Source: Neobacillus niacini (GTDB taxonomy: Bacteria > Bacillota > Bacilli > Bacillales > Cytobacillaceae). From it: 64,000 bases of DNA. Positions 33,771-42,814 of this stretch are shown in pieces. The DNA is taken from contig NZ_JAUSZN010000001.1 of assembly GCF_030817595.1 (NCBI RefSeq), positions 6,622,001-6,686,000 of the forward strand, given 5' to 3'. Within the stretch, counting starts at the first letter, position 1. Each line of letters starts with the position of its first letter. The notes beneath the pieces were generated by a model. That model searched no databases and was not told where the DNA came from. It saw only the letters and a program-made list of their open reading frames with translations. The translations under genes were made by a program, and so were the position numbers.

Positions 33771-34964
33771 ATGTCAAATAAGTCCTTTTATTTATTGGCT
33801 TTTATCATGTTTTTATCGATGACTGGTTACGGCGTGGTCCTACCTGCCTTGCCATTTTTAGCTGAAAGAATAGGACTGAACTCGCTTCAAATGGGAAGCC
33901 TGATTACCGGCTGGGCGTTATCTCAATTTATTGTCCTCCCTTTTTGGGGCAGGCTAATCGATCGGATTGGCAGAAAACCCGTTTTAATCTTTGGTCTCTT
34001 TGGATTTGGGGTTGCATTCCTTTTGATGATTCTAGCCAATAACTATAGCCAGCTTCTTCTTATTCGTGTAATTGGGGCGATTGTTTCCAGCGGCACCCAG
34101 CCAGCAGCACTTGCGTTGGTGATTGACGGTCATGACAAGGAGAAACGTGCACCGGCTGTAGCGAAAATAACGGCGGCTAATGCATTAGGATTTCTTTTCG
34201 GCCCTGTTGTAGGAGGAGTCTTTGCCCCTTTAGGAATTCATGTCCCGTTTATTGTGGCAGGATTGTTAAGTATCGTGACGATTCCTTTTGTTTTCATTTT
34301 TGTGAAGGAATCTGCAAACAAAAATTCTAAGGCAAACATACCTTCCTTTGGGACATCTTTAGCCACCATAGTGAAACCAGGCTATCGCGGGCTGCTCTTC
34401 ATAACATTCGGTCTTGCGGTTTCTGTATCCAGTTTATTTGGGATACTCGGCTATTTCATGATTGAGAAATTTGAATCCTCTGCTACACAGACGGGGTTTG
34501 CCTTTAGTTCTCAATCTTTTGCAGCTGTTGTGATTCAAATGTTTATCATGTCTTGGATTTATCAAAAATATCGAGAGGAAAATATCGCAAAGTCAGGAGT
34601 ATTTATTGAAGCAACTGGATATGCCTGTATCGTTTTTTCATTCAATATTTGGGGAGTCTATTTAGGCTGTGCCCTGGTAGGTGCAGGACAGTCGCTTGTG
34701 AAACCCACCTTACTTACCATGCTGTCAAAGCAAAATACGCTTGGACAGGGAACAGTAATTGGTTTTCAGCAAGCCGTTGATAGCTTTGGACGTAGTGTTG
34801 GCCCCTTACTAGCCGGCTGGATTTTCTCCATTCATCCAACGGGACCTTTTATTAGTTCTCTATGTATATGTTTCTGCTTATTTATTTTTCTATTAGTCAC
34901 TGTCCGTCATGGGCAATCCTGGAAACTTGGAGAAAAGGAGTCGAAAAATGAATATTCTGCTTAA
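33771..34964 (+). CDS. MFS transporter, drug/metabolite efflux type
   Basis: 397 residues, twelve membrane helices. The loop 2-3 motif appears as GRLIDRIGRKPVLIFG and motif C-like glycine-rich segments occur in helix 5 (NALGFLFGPVVGG), typical of proton-coupled exporters of the DHA1 group. ATG 33771 follows GGGAAGG; the earlier codons from 33726 have no site. It lies between the importer and the transaminase genes, so it could export a product or by-product. Substrate unknown. Confidence 0.8.
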   Translation: MSNKSFYLLAFIMFLSMTGYGVVLPALPFLAERIGLNSLQMGSLITGWALSQFIVLPFWGRLIDRIGRKPVLIFGLFGFGVAFLLMILANNYSQLLLIRVIGAIVSSGTQPAALALVIDGHDKEKRAPAVAKITAANALGFLFGPVVGGVFAPLGIHVPFIVAGLLSIVTIPFVFIFVKESANKNSKANIPSFGTSLATIVKPGYRGLLFITFGLAVSVSSLFGILGYFMIEKFESSATQTGFAFSSQSFAAVVIQMFIMSWIYQKYREENIAKSGVFIEATGYACIVFSFNIWGVYLGCALVGAGQSLVKPTLLTMLSKQNTLGQGTVIGFQQAVDSFGRSVGPLLAGWIFSIHPTGPFISSLCICFCLFIFLLVTVRHGQSWKLGEKESKNEYSA

Positions 34965-35793
34965 TGATGAAATTATTTCGAGAGAAAATGTCATGGTTGA
35001 TATTGAGGATCGGGGATATCAATTTGGTGACGGAATTTACGAAATGATTCGCATTTATGATGGGTTGTTATTTGAATGGGAAGCGCATCTGGAAAGACTC
35101 GTACGTAGTGCGAAAGAACTGATGATTCCTCTGCCGAAAGGGATGGAGGTTTTGCAGAAAAATATCCATCTATTAATGAAGGAAAGTGGTGTCTTAAATG
35201 GGTCGGTATACATACAAATCACTCGTGGTGTATCGCCAAGAAAACACCATTTCCCTGAAAATGCAGACCCCGTTTTAACGGCTTATGTTCGTGAAATGGA
35301 GCGGCCGCTAGAACAAATTAGGAATGGTATTAAAGCCATCACGACGGAGGATATTCGCTGGTTACGTGTGGATATTAAGAGTTTGAATTTGTTAGGGAAT
35401 GTTCTAGCCAAGCAAAAAGCGGTGGAACAAGGAGCAAGTGAAGCCATTCTAGTCCGAGGAGATATTGTGACAGAAGCAAGCAGCTCCAATGTATTTGCTA
35501 TTCGTGGGCAGGAGTGTTTTACCCATCCGACCAATCAATTTATCTTAAATGGAATTACCCGGCAAGTGGTGGTTCGTTTAATGGAATCTACGAATTTAAC
35601 GTTAGTGGAAACACCCTTTACAAAAGAGGCGTTAATGGAAATGGATGAAGTGTTCATTACCAATACGGGGCTCGAGGTGTGCCCAGTCATTGAAATCGAC
35701 GAGCAGCTAATTGGAGATGGAATGCCAGGCTATTACACCACACAGCTTCAAAAAGCGTTTGAAACTCTTCTTTTAGAGCTTATTCCACAATAA
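34948..35793 (+). CDS. dat: D-amino acid transaminase
   Basis: 281 residues, class IV (branched-chain-like) PLP fold. RGYQFGDGIYEMIRIYDG at the N-terminus, the PLP lysine at 144 in VDIKSLN, and EASSSNVFAI in the phosphate region match the Bacillus D-amino acid transaminase, which exchanges the amino group between D-amino acids and 2-oxoacids. ATG 34948 follows AAAAGGAG and overlaps the MFS gene by 17 bases. Co-location with an aminotransferase and a D-2-hydroxyacid dehydrogenase suggests a dedicated route rather than only D-Glu supply for peptidoglycan. Confidence 0.85.
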   Translation: MNILLNDEIISRENVMVDIEDRGYQFGDGIYEMIRIYDGLLFEWEAHLERLVRSAKELMIPLPKGMEVLQKNIHLLMKESGVLNGSVYIQITRGVSPRKHHFPENADPVLTAYVREMERPLEQIRNGIKAITTEDIRWLRVDIKSLNLLGNVLAKQKAVEQGASEAILVRGDIVTEASSSNVFAIRGQECFTHPTNQFILNGITRQVVVRLMESTNLTLVETPFTKEALMEMDEVFITNTGLEVCPVIEIDEQLIGDGMPGYYTTQLQKAFETLLLELIPQ

Positions 35794-35901
35794 TTTGTAC
35801 TTACAGTATAAGAGGGGTGAGATTAATAGGGAAGAACGAATGGCTCACGAATCTATCGAAAAATGAAAAAAATACTAGGATACAATAGGGGGATAAGATT
35901 T

Positions 35902-37119
35902 ATGCAAACATTGCAAGAGTTTTCTTTTTCAAAACGGTTTCCTGATTTGCCTTTAATAAGTGCTGCTACTGCAGAGAAGTATCCTGATCTCATTCCTCTC
36001 TCATTTGGGTATCCTGCACGTGAATCATTTGATATTGCTCTATTGGCCCAATCATCTGTTATGGCTCTAGAAACACAAGGTCCTGAATCCTTAGAATATA
36101 CTGGCGGAACGGGTACGGGGAAGGTAGTCGAGTGGATTAAACAACGTTCTTTATTACGTTCCATTAAGACGGAGAGTTCGAATATTATTGTGACAACTGG
36201 TTCTATGCAAGGGATGGATATCGTAACCAGAACGCTAACCGATCCAGGTGACGAAGTTTGGATAGAAGCCCCTTCGTTCTTCGGTGCGATTCGTCAGTTC
36301 TTATTAGCCGGTACGAAGCTTCGTACTTTCCCTATCGATGAAAATGGGTTGAAGGTAGATTTGGTCGAACAGGCATTAAAAGAAGCAAGAGCAAGTGGCG
36401 AGCCGTTACCAAAAATGTTTTATGTCATGCCAAACTATCACAACCCAGGCGGGATTAACCTCTCTTTAGAAAGAAGAAAGAAATTGGCCGAACTAGCCTA
36501 TGAATACAACTTTTATATACTAGAAGATGATGCTTATGTAGAATTAAGTTTTACAGGAAAATATATACCTTCCATTTATTCCTTTGGACCTGAGCGTGTG
36601 ATTTATCTGAGTACGTTCTCGAAAATCATTGCCCCTGGAATTCGAATGGGGTGGGCGATAGCTGGAGAGCACGTCATAAATAAAATGAGAATGTTAAAGT
36701 CAGATGGGTCGACAAGTGTATTTGTGCAGGAGATCATCTCGAATTTTTTATCAGAGATTGATTTTGATGCTCATGTGAAGAAATTGAATTCTATTTATAA
36801 AATGAGAAAGGATGCAATGGTCCTTGCGATTGCTGAATACTTTGGGGATGAGGTATCTTATATCGTTCCGGATGGCGGTTTCTTTTTATGGCTCACCTTT
36901 CATCCTGAAATCGACACGAGCCAATTTTTCATTGATTCTCTAAAAAAAGGTGTTAACTATATTGATGGTGTTCATTTTTACACAGAGAATCATCAACACA
37001 ATCATATACGTTTGTGCTTTACTTTCTGTGATGAAGAGCAAATTAGAAGAGCGGTAAAACGGATTGCTGAATCTTATTTTGAAAATAAAAAGAATTGTAG
37101 TGTTCTAAAGGAGGTTTAA
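35902..37119 (+). CDS. PLP-dependent aminotransferase, class I/II (2-aminoadipate/valine-pyruvate type)
   Basis: 405 residues of the fold-type I family. TGSMQGMDIVTR, YVMPNYHNPGG, and the PLP lysine at about 241 in STFSKIIAPGIRMGW are typical of the group related to MocR regulators, but without the N-terminal winged-helix domain. ATG 35902 follows GGGGGGAT; the frame from 35863 has no better site. It ends two bases before the next gene's reading frame, with AAAGGAGG across the join. The substrate cannot be read from sequence. Confidence 0.83.
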   Translation: MQTLQEFSFSKRFPDLPLISAATAEKYPDLIPLSFGYPARESFDIALLAQSSVMALETQGPESLEYTGGTGTGKVVEWIKQRSLLRSIKTESSNIIVTTGSMQGMDIVTRTLTDPGDEVWIEAPSFFGAIRQFLLAGTKLRTFPIDENGLKVDLVEQALKEARASGEPLPKMFYVMPNYHNPGGINLSLERRKKLAELAYEYNFYILEDDAYVELSFTGKYIPSIYSFGPERVIYLSTFSKIIAPGIRMGWAIAGEHVINKMRMLKSDGSTSVFVQEIISNFLSEIDFDAHVKKLNSIYKMRKDAMVLAIAEYFGDEVSYIVPDGGFFLWLTFHPEIDTSQFFIDSLKKGVNYIDGVHFYTENHQHNHIRLCFTFCDEEQIRRAVKRIAESYFENKKNCSVLKEV

Positions 37120-37122
37120 TTG

Positions 37123-38115
37123 ATGACTGTCTTGACAAAGAAAGAAGCTCCCTTTGTCTATATTAGACATAATATCCCAATGGAATATTTAGAGAAACTT
37201 AGAAAGATTTGTTCAACCGTCATAGTTGAACCCTGGCTGCCTGGTGAACCTGAACCGGAGCCGAGTTATGACATATCTAAATGCAACGTTATTTTTACCT
37301 TAGGAATGCGTGACAAGCTCAAAATCCTTGAAAAAACTCCCAATTTACAATGGATTCATTCTCAAAGTGTGGGATTGGAAGCGATGTTGACGAACGAAGT
37401 GAAGGAATGTGATGTCATTGTCACCAATACGAAAGGCTGTACATCCATCCCAATCGCAGAGCATACAATTGCCATGATTACCTCTTTAGCAAGAGGTGTC
37501 CCAACCATGATTCGGAATGAACCAACCAGAAAATGGGGTTTGATTCCTATTAAGGATTTAGGAGACTCGACGGTCGGAATTATAGGTTATGGGGAGATCG
37601 GATATGAGATCGCCAAAAGATGTAAAGGGTTAGGAATGAAGGTAATTGGCTGTCGAAGAAATCCGAAAAAGCGAAAAGACGAAAACGATCCCGCAGATAT
37701 AGTGGTTGGAATGGATCAGGTTGATAAAGTCTTAGGTAGATCCGATTTTCTCGTACTTGCACTCCCATCCACGAAAGAAACCCGGGATTTCTTAAATAAA
37801 CATCGATTGAAACAAATGAAGAAAGGCAGTTACTTAATTAATGTCGGCCGTGGAAATACGATTGTCGAAAAGAATCTAGTTGAATGCTTGAACAGTAACC
37901 ACATAGCAGGAGCAGCGCTCGATGTATTTGATGTAGAGCCGCTGCCAAAGGATCATCCATTTTGGACGCTTGACAATGTCATTGTATCACCGCATAATGC
38001 TTACTATTCTCCCAAGAATGTCGAGCGTAATATGAATCTATTTATCACCAATCTTAAACTGTTTATAGAAGGAAAACCAATGCTCAATGTGGTTGATAAA
38101 AAATTGGGATATTAA
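37123..38115 (+). CDS. D-isomer specific 2-hydroxyacid dehydrogenase family protein
   Basis: 330 residues. The Rossmann motif GIIGYGEIG lies at about 152-160. The catalytic set is Arg in NVGRGNTI (about 243), Glu in DVEPLP (about 272) and His in SPHNAYYS (about 290). Such enzymes reduce 2-oxoacids to D-2-hydroxyacids with NAD(P)H or act in reverse. The ATG at 37123 is 7-8 bases after AAAGGAGG. It closes the operon, followed by a strong terminator. With the transaminases it could convert D-amino acids to D-hydroxyacids; this is inference. Confidence 0.85.
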   Translation: MTVLTKKEAPFVYIRHNIPMEYLEKLRKICSTVIVEPWLPGEPEPEPSYDISKCNVIFTLGMRDKLKILEKTPNLQWIHSQSVGLEAMLTNEVKECDVIVTNTKGCTSIPIAEHTIAMITSLARGVPTMIRNEPTRKWGLIPIKDLGDSTVGIIGYGEIGYEIAKRCKGLGMKVIGCRRNPKKRKDENDPADIVVGMDQVDKVLGRSDFLVLALPSTKETRDFLNKHRLKQMKKGSYLINVGRGNTIVEKNLVECLNSNHIAGAALDVFDVEPLPKDHPFWTLDNVIVSPHNAYYSPKNVERNMNLFITNLKLFIEGKPMLNVVDKKLGY

Positions 38116-38158
38116 TTTGATGATAGTTCTCATACTCTAACTATTGAGCTGAACATTT

Positions 38159-38195
38159 AACCGAGACAGTTTAATTAATGTTTCGGTTTTTTTTT
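38159..38195 (+). terminator. terminator of the importer/transaminase operon
   Basis: AACCGAGACA/TGTTTCGGTT (one wobble) followed by nine T. Confidence 0.8.
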
Positions 38196-38266
38196 CTTTC
38201 CAGCTAAGTTGAGGCATTAATACTGAAAAAATGTAGTAATACTTAGATATCTAATCTGTATCTACA

Positions 38267-39019
38267 GTGATTTTTAAAATACTTATTACGGGCGGGGCAG
38301 CAGGAATCGGGTTTGCGTTTGCTGAGAGATTCATAAAAGTAGGCAATAAAGTCATTGTCTGCGGCAGACGTGAAGCAAAGCTCCAGGAAGCAAAGGAAAA
38401 ATATCCTGAACTGATTACACGCGTTTGTGATGTTACCAAAGAATCTGATCGGATTGCTTTGTTTGACTGGGTAACGAGCGAGCACCCCGATGTAAACGTA
38501 CTAATAAACAACGCAGGCATTCAGCAGCGCTACCATGTTCTTAAAGCAAATGCGAAGGAAGATTGGAGCTATTACAGTCAAGAAATAGCCTCCAACATTG
38601 AGGCACCATTTCATTTCGCCATGCTATTTGCGCCGTACTTTGCCAATAAAGACTATGGTGCTATCATTAATGTGTCATCCGGTTTAGCCTTTACCCCAAT
38701 GGCGATTACTCCGATTTATTCAGCTACGAAAGCGGCGGTGTATTCATTTACGATGAGTTTACGGCATCAGCTTGAAGATACGGCCATTGAGGTGATCGAA
38801 GTTGCGCCGCCAGCAGTTAATACCGATATAGGCGGAGTAGGCCTGCATGCCTTTGGCGCCCCTGTAGATGAATTTGCCGATTCGATATTTAAAGACCTTG
38901 AAGCAGGAAAAACGGAAATTGGTTACGGACGTGCTGAAAAAGCGATGAGGATGTCCCGAGAAGAAATTGATGAGACAGTAAAGGCGATGTACGCCAATAT
39001 GAAAAACACAATTTTATAA
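38267..39019 (+). CDS. short-chain dehydrogenase/reductase, DltE-like
   Basis: 250 residues with the SDR fold: cofactor motif TGGAAGIGFAFAERF near the N-terminus, NNAGIQQR, catalytic Ser in NVSSG, and YSATK. The protein starts at GTG 38267 only a few residues before the first beta strand, and no ribosome site precedes it. Upstream, in-frame codons stop at 38252. Relatives usually have about six to eight further residues (a MxxxxxTI-type lead). The 5' end may therefore be damaged or replaced, and expression is doubtful. Substrate unknown. Confidence 0.7.
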   Translation: MIFKILITGGAAGIGFAFAERFIKVGNKVIVCGRREAKLQEAKEKYPELITRVCDVTKESDRIALFDWVTSEHPDVNVLINNAGIQQRYHVLKANAKEDWSYYSQEIASNIEAPFHFAMLFAPYFANKDYGAIINVSSGLAFTPMAITPIYSATKAAVYSFTMSLRHQLEDTAIEVIEVAPPAVNTDIGGVGLHAFGAPVDEFADSIFKDLEAGKTEIGYGRAEKAMRMSREEIDETVKAMYANMKNTIL

Positions 39020-39023
39020 TGAC

Positions 39024-39053
39024 TAAAGGAGCTACCCGTGGGTTAGCTCTTTA
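39024..39053 (+). terminator. terminator after the SDR gene
   Basis: GGAGCTA/TTAGCTC stem with a T-run after it. Confidence 0.6.
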
Positions 39054-39194
39054 TTGTTGTATTAACGAATCATTTTATTTTAGGATGTGTAAATAAAAAT
39101 TTGATAACTATTGGTAAACTAGTTACTGATTTTTTCACAATCATATACTATATAGGTCATTGGAATTTACCAAAAAACCAAAGGATGTTTTATT

Positions 39195-39486
39195 ATGAAA
39201 AAATTAATTATAGGACTTAGTATCGTAGTGATCGCTTTTCTTAATTTCAATGTTTTCAAGCGATTACACATTATTGTATAAAATCACAGGGGCTGTCGGA
39301 ATTATCTCACTGATATTAGGTGCTTTGTTATCTGGATCATTCTTGGATGGGGATAGATTAGGTAGAAATCTACAATCTGAATCAAAAGAAGATAGAAAAC
39401 AAAAATTTTCACAAACTAATTCTATACTGTTAATAGGATTACCTAATTTATTAATGGCAGCGGTTTGCTTTTTTCTAATGAAATAA
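39195..39486 (+). pseudogene. DUF5316 membrane protein, frameshifted
   Basis: ATG 39195 opens a hydrophobic start (MKKLIIGLSIVVIAFLNFN) that stops at 39279-39281. From about 39253 the family sequence continues one frame over as SSDYTLLYKITGAVGIISLI, then GDRLGRN and a last helix to the stop at 39486. Removing one T from the TTTT run at 39253-39256 restores one protein of about 96 residues, the usual size for DUF5316. The alternative start at 39250 lacks a ribosome site. Confidence 0.6.
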
Positions 39487-39680
39487 ATGAATAATAGTTA
39501 CCAACTCCCATGGGGGGGGTGGGAGGGTGTTTACTTCGCCACTTGGCTGCCGAGGCTCAATAGGGACTGTAACTCTTTATTAAACTGGGAGACTGACCCA
39601 AATTTCAGGTCATTTACAATAGCTGCAAAAACGATTAAACTTTTTTTATAAAATGGTTATAAAAAAAGGAGATATTTTTT

Positions 39681-40499
39681 ATGCATAAAATGCAAGATAT
39701 TTTAGAAGCTAGAGAGTTCATCATGAGTAAGATTGGCCAACGTCCAACAATTGGGATGATTTTAGGATCAGGATTAGGAACTCTTGCAGATGAAATCACG
39801 AACCCTGTCACCATTCCTTATAGCGAAATTCCTCACTTCGCAAAATCGGAAGCAATTGGTCATGCAAATGAATTAGTAATTGGGGAATTAATGGGGAAAT
39901 CAGTCGTGGCGATGAAGGGACGTTTCCATTATTATGAAGGCTTTACTTTAGATGAAGTCACTTTTCCAGTACGTGTGATGAAGGCGCTTGGTGTAGAGAA
40001 TCTACTCATCACGAATGCATGCGGTGCGATTAATACAAGCTTCAACCCAGGAGATTTAATGTTAATTACGGATCATATCAATTTAGTTGGTACCAATCCA
40101 TTGATTGGGCCAAATAATAATGAATTAGGAACTCGTTTCCCTGATGTTTCTCAAGTATATAATCGTGATTTACGAAATATTGCTGCTACTGTAGCAAAAG
40201 AACAAAACATCACTTTACAACAGGGCGTTTATGCTTGGTGGAGCGGACCTGCATACGAAACTCCAGCTGAGATTCGTATGATTCGCACATTAGGAGCGGA
40301 CGCTGTTGGTATGTCAACTGTCCCAGAGGAGATTGTAGCGATTCACGGAGGAATGAAAGTACTTGGTATTTCCTGTTTAACCAATATGGCATGTGGGATT
40401 CTCGATCAACCATTAAGTCATGATGAAGTCATTGAAGTGGCTGCTATGGTAAGAGAGAAATTTATCAACCTAGTGAAGGAAACCATTACAAGAATGTAA
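39681..40499 (+). CDS. pupG: purine nucleoside phosphorylase
   Basis: 272 residues, trimeric type, the same size as Bacillus PupG/PunA (271). GMILGSGLGTLADEI gives the phosphate-binding loop, GRFHYYEG the ribose/phosphate site and NACGAIN the base pocket region. It splits purine nucleosides with phosphate into base and ribose 1-phosphate. ATG 39681 follows AAAGGAG. A G-run hairpin (CTCCCA/TGGGAG, about 39508-39530) lies upstream, with no purine riboswitch visible. In B. subtilis it follows drm, but here it stands alone. Confidence 0.9.
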   Translation: MHKMQDILEAREFIMSKIGQRPTIGMILGSGLGTLADEITNPVTIPYSEIPHFAKSEAIGHANELVIGELMGKSVVAMKGRFHYYEGFTLDEVTFPVRVMKALGVENLLITNACGAINTSFNPGDLMLITDHINLVGTNPLIGPNNNELGTRFPDVSQVYNRDLRNIAATVAKEQNITLQQGVYAWWSGPAYETPAEIRMIRTLGADAVGMSTVPEEIVAIHGGMKVLGISCLTNMACGILDQPLSHDEVIEVAAMVREKFINLVKETITRM

Positions 40500-40515
40500 T
40501 CCATAATATTTTCAT

Positions 40516-40555
40516 GCTGACTTTTTATTCATGATAAAAAGTCAGCTTTCTTTTC
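40516..40555. terminator. terminator between convergent units
   Basis: GCTGACTTTTTAT/ATAAAAAGTCAGC, 13 bp perfect, with a T-rich tail on the forward strand. Confidence 0.8.
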
Positions 40556-40560
40556 TACTT

Positions 40561-40875
40561 TTAGGAAACAAGTTTCAGTCCCATGGTTGCGCTTAGTATT
40601 AATGCAATACATGCAATTCTTCTCCAATCTTTTGATTCGCCGTAAATCATGATTCCTAATATCGCTCCACCACAAGTGCCAATTCCTGTCTATATTGCAT
40701 AGGCCGTCCCCATAGGTAGAGTTTTCATTGCGTAGGCAAGAAACAGAAAACTAACTGCAAACCCGAGAATTAATAATAATAACGATTGCCAATTACGATT
40801 CTTGTTCAATTTATTGATTGTAACCACACCAAATGCTTCACATAATCCTGCTAAAATTAATGAAATCCACGCCAT
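40561..40875 (-). pseudogene. SMR-family guanidinium exporter subunit (YkkD-like), internal stop
   Basis: Starts at ATG 40875, which overlaps the TAA of the upstream SMR gene by one base. Frame: MAWISLILAGLCEAFGVVTI at the start, then a stop TAG at 40690-40692, then the same frame continues TGIGTCGGAILGIMIYGES and ends in LKLVS at 40561. In SMR proteins the position of the stop, just before TGIGT, is normally Trp, so TGG to TAG is the simplest change. A full protein would have 104 residues and four helices. The gene is under the guanidine-I riboswitch through its partner. Confidence 0.8.
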
Positions 40876-41216
40876 TAGGACTCAACTCCTTCTTGAACAT
40901 CGTCTTTTGTTAATAACTTCAATCCAAGAACACCGACTAGTAAAAGTAAAATCAATATCATTTTTTCCACCTTGACGGGTTCTCCGAAGAATATGATTTC
41001 AGATAAGACCGTTCCTGCTGTCCCCAATCCTACAAAAACGGCATACACCGTACCGACGGGAAGTTTCCGGCCAGCCATTATAATTAAATAGAAACTCACC
41101 GTAATCGAGATCGCTGTTCCTGTCCATGTTCAAAAGCCATTTGCATGTTTTAAACCTATCACCCAAAACACTTCAAAAAATGCCCCAATAAACACTTTCA
41201 TCCAGTTAGCATTCAT
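40875..41216 (-). pseudogene. SMR-family guanidinium exporter subunit (YkkC-like), internal stop
   Basis: Starts at ATG 41216 behind GGAGG on the reverse strand: MNANWMKVFIGAFFEVFWVI with the conserved membrane Glu. A TGA stop at 41130-41132 follows HANGF. The frame then continues [18 protein letters not shown], with [17 protein letters not shown] to the end at 40875. YkkC-type proteins are about 112 residues, matching the 113 codons here. With the YkkD-like gene it would form a heterodimeric exporter of guanidinium. Both subunits carry one stop each. Confidence 0.8.
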
Positions 41217-41249
41217 TACTATTACCTCCAATAATAATTTTTTAAAACA

Positions 41250-41385
41250 AAAAAAACCCGAGAGATATCTGTTAAAACAGTATCTCCCAGGCTTTTATCC
41301 TTCCGTGACACAGCCATAGCTGTGAGTTTTCTCTCGGACCAGTCCAACTCAATGGTTGCGGAACCCTAGAAAACATTTACGTATA
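41250..41385 (-). promoter_or_regulatory. guanidine-I riboswitch (ykkC RNA) with terminator
   Basis: On the reverse strand the conserved elements appear in order: CTAGGGTTCCG, TGGTCCGAGAGAAAAC, ACGGAAGGATAAAAGCC and GGGAGA. The terminator that follows pairs GGGAGATA with TATCTCTC and has eight T. This is the ykkC class that binds free guanidinium and turns on export or breakdown genes. It lies directly before the SMR pair. Confidence 0.93.
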
Positions 41386-42358
41386 CAATTACCATTGATT
41401 ATATACATATTTTAAAATAATTCAATAGTAAAATATAGAAGACAGAGACCTTTGACGAACCGTAGCAATTAGCCAAAGAATTTAGGTTTAATGGTTTTTG
41501 GGGAACAATACTTATGAGGTGGTTGAAGTGATAGCGACAGTGCCTGGCACTGTTCTTAATGTTCCACAAGGGTAAGGAAGGAATTGAACGGATTATCTAT
41601 CCATATAGTAAAGATATTAGTACCCTAGAAGGTTATTAAAAATCTTAACTCTATATCGAATATCATTTGGACAAGCAGGCCAGGAAGAGTTTCTTTATTT
41701 TCTATTGGAATACTATAGTGAGGAAGATTATCTCCTATTTCAAAAGTTGATAATGAATTTAAGTCCTTTTATTATGTGGATTAATATAAGACCACAAGAT
41801 GCTATAAACTCGGTAGCTATAGAAGGCGTTCAGACAAAGATAAATGAACGATTAAAATAACTAGAAAAAAGTGCAGGCACCTTCCTATGGCTGGTGACAG
41901 GCACTTTTTTTTAAAGTTTCAGAGGTTCTTGAAGCCATGAGAACCGTCCCCATTGTAGGCATTGGATATGCCGACGATTGTTGAAACACTTCGTCAAGTA
42001 GATGTTTATACGAAGGATTACGATTCATCCTAAATACGGTGCAAATTTGCCAGGCGGAAAAGCGTAAAAACAAATAACAAGTGTGCGAACCATATAAGAG
42101 TCGCACGACTTGTTTCGTTTAATTGAAAATCTAAAGTTACATATCCTGCCCTTAATATCGATGAAACCTCCTTCTGATTATCCCGCAATTCTCGATTATG
42201 TGTTAATTGTATTTCTCACAATACAAATGTTTTATTAATATCAATGTAGAAGAATTAGATATTTAGAAAGTTGATCCATCACAAGAACGAGAATTGCAAT
42301 TAGATAAAATAGCATACTTCTTCAACAACACGTGCCATTGGAGTTTTTCTTCTTATAG
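41386..42358. other. region of gene debris and short palindromes
   Basis: No intact gene. A forward frame at about 41667-41860 reads FGQAGQEEFLYFLLEYYSEE and ends in KINERLK, without a start codon or site. Shorter pieces are at 41561-41640 (GIERIIYPYSKDISTLEGY) and 41960-42067. The palindrome ACAGTGCCTGGCACTGT lies at about 41536-41552. A longer hairpin AAAAAAGTGC/GCACTTTTTT with inner GCACC/GGTGA pairing is at 41868-41912. A terminator-like stem is near 42066-42112. The proteins these pieces came from are not recognised. Confidence 0.45.
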
Positions 42359-42409
42359 AAAAAGCAATGCCAAAGTCCAAAGTGCGGGAAATAGCATTGC
42401 TTTTTTTTT
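42359..42409. terminator. bidirectional terminator
   Basis: AAAAAGCAATGC/GCATTGCTTTTT stem with a 23-base loop and a long T-run. It ends the reverse-strand cytochrome gene. Confidence 0.65.
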
Positions 42410-42436
42410 AGATAAGTAAAACATCGTTTTTTACTT

Positions 42437-42790
42437 TTACTTTTTCTCAGATAACCATTTGGCTACCACTGCCACATCTTCACCTGAAATAATTCCTCCA
42501 GGCATTCCATTTTTACCGTTTTTTATGATATTTTCTATTTCACTTTGATTATAGTTAGCACCAATTTTACTTAAAGCTGGCCCGGCTCCGCCTTGTAATT
42601 GATCGCCATGACAGGTAATGCAGCTTTTTTCTACTAGATCCTCCGCATTTCCTGCCGAAGCAGAAGCCGTTTCTGTTCCTTTAGCTGATCCAGGTTGTGA
42701 CTTTTTAGGCCCTTCGTACACGAATAACAAAAAGACCAGGCATACTGCCAGTACTATATTGAACCCTGTTACCATATATGTTTTTTTCAT
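42437..42790 (-). CDS. membrane-anchored c-type cytochrome (c550-like)
   Basis: 117 residues. One N-terminal helix (about 5-25) anchors the protein. A flexible Ser/Ala/Gly linker follows, then a single haem c domain with CITCH (Cys57, Cys60, His61) and the distal Met96 in NGMPGG. It carries electrons on the outer membrane face toward the cytochrome oxidase. It is divergent from tatC and the dehydrogenase genes and could accept electrons from that enzyme. The pairing is inferred from position. Confidence 0.88.
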   Translation of the reverse strand: MKKTYMVTGFNIVLAVCLVFLLFVYEGPKKSQPGSAKGTETASASAGNAEDLVEKSCITCHGDQLQGGAGPALSKIGANYNQSEIENIIKNGKNGMPGGIISGEDVAVVAKWLSEKK

Positions 42791-42814
42791 ATGAATCTCC
42801 CAAGTTATTTATTA

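Noticed and set aside
39490..39680. Possible purine riboswitch before the nucleoside phosphorylase
   Set aside because: None of the conserved purine-aptamer loop sequences are present. Only a G-run hairpin is visible.
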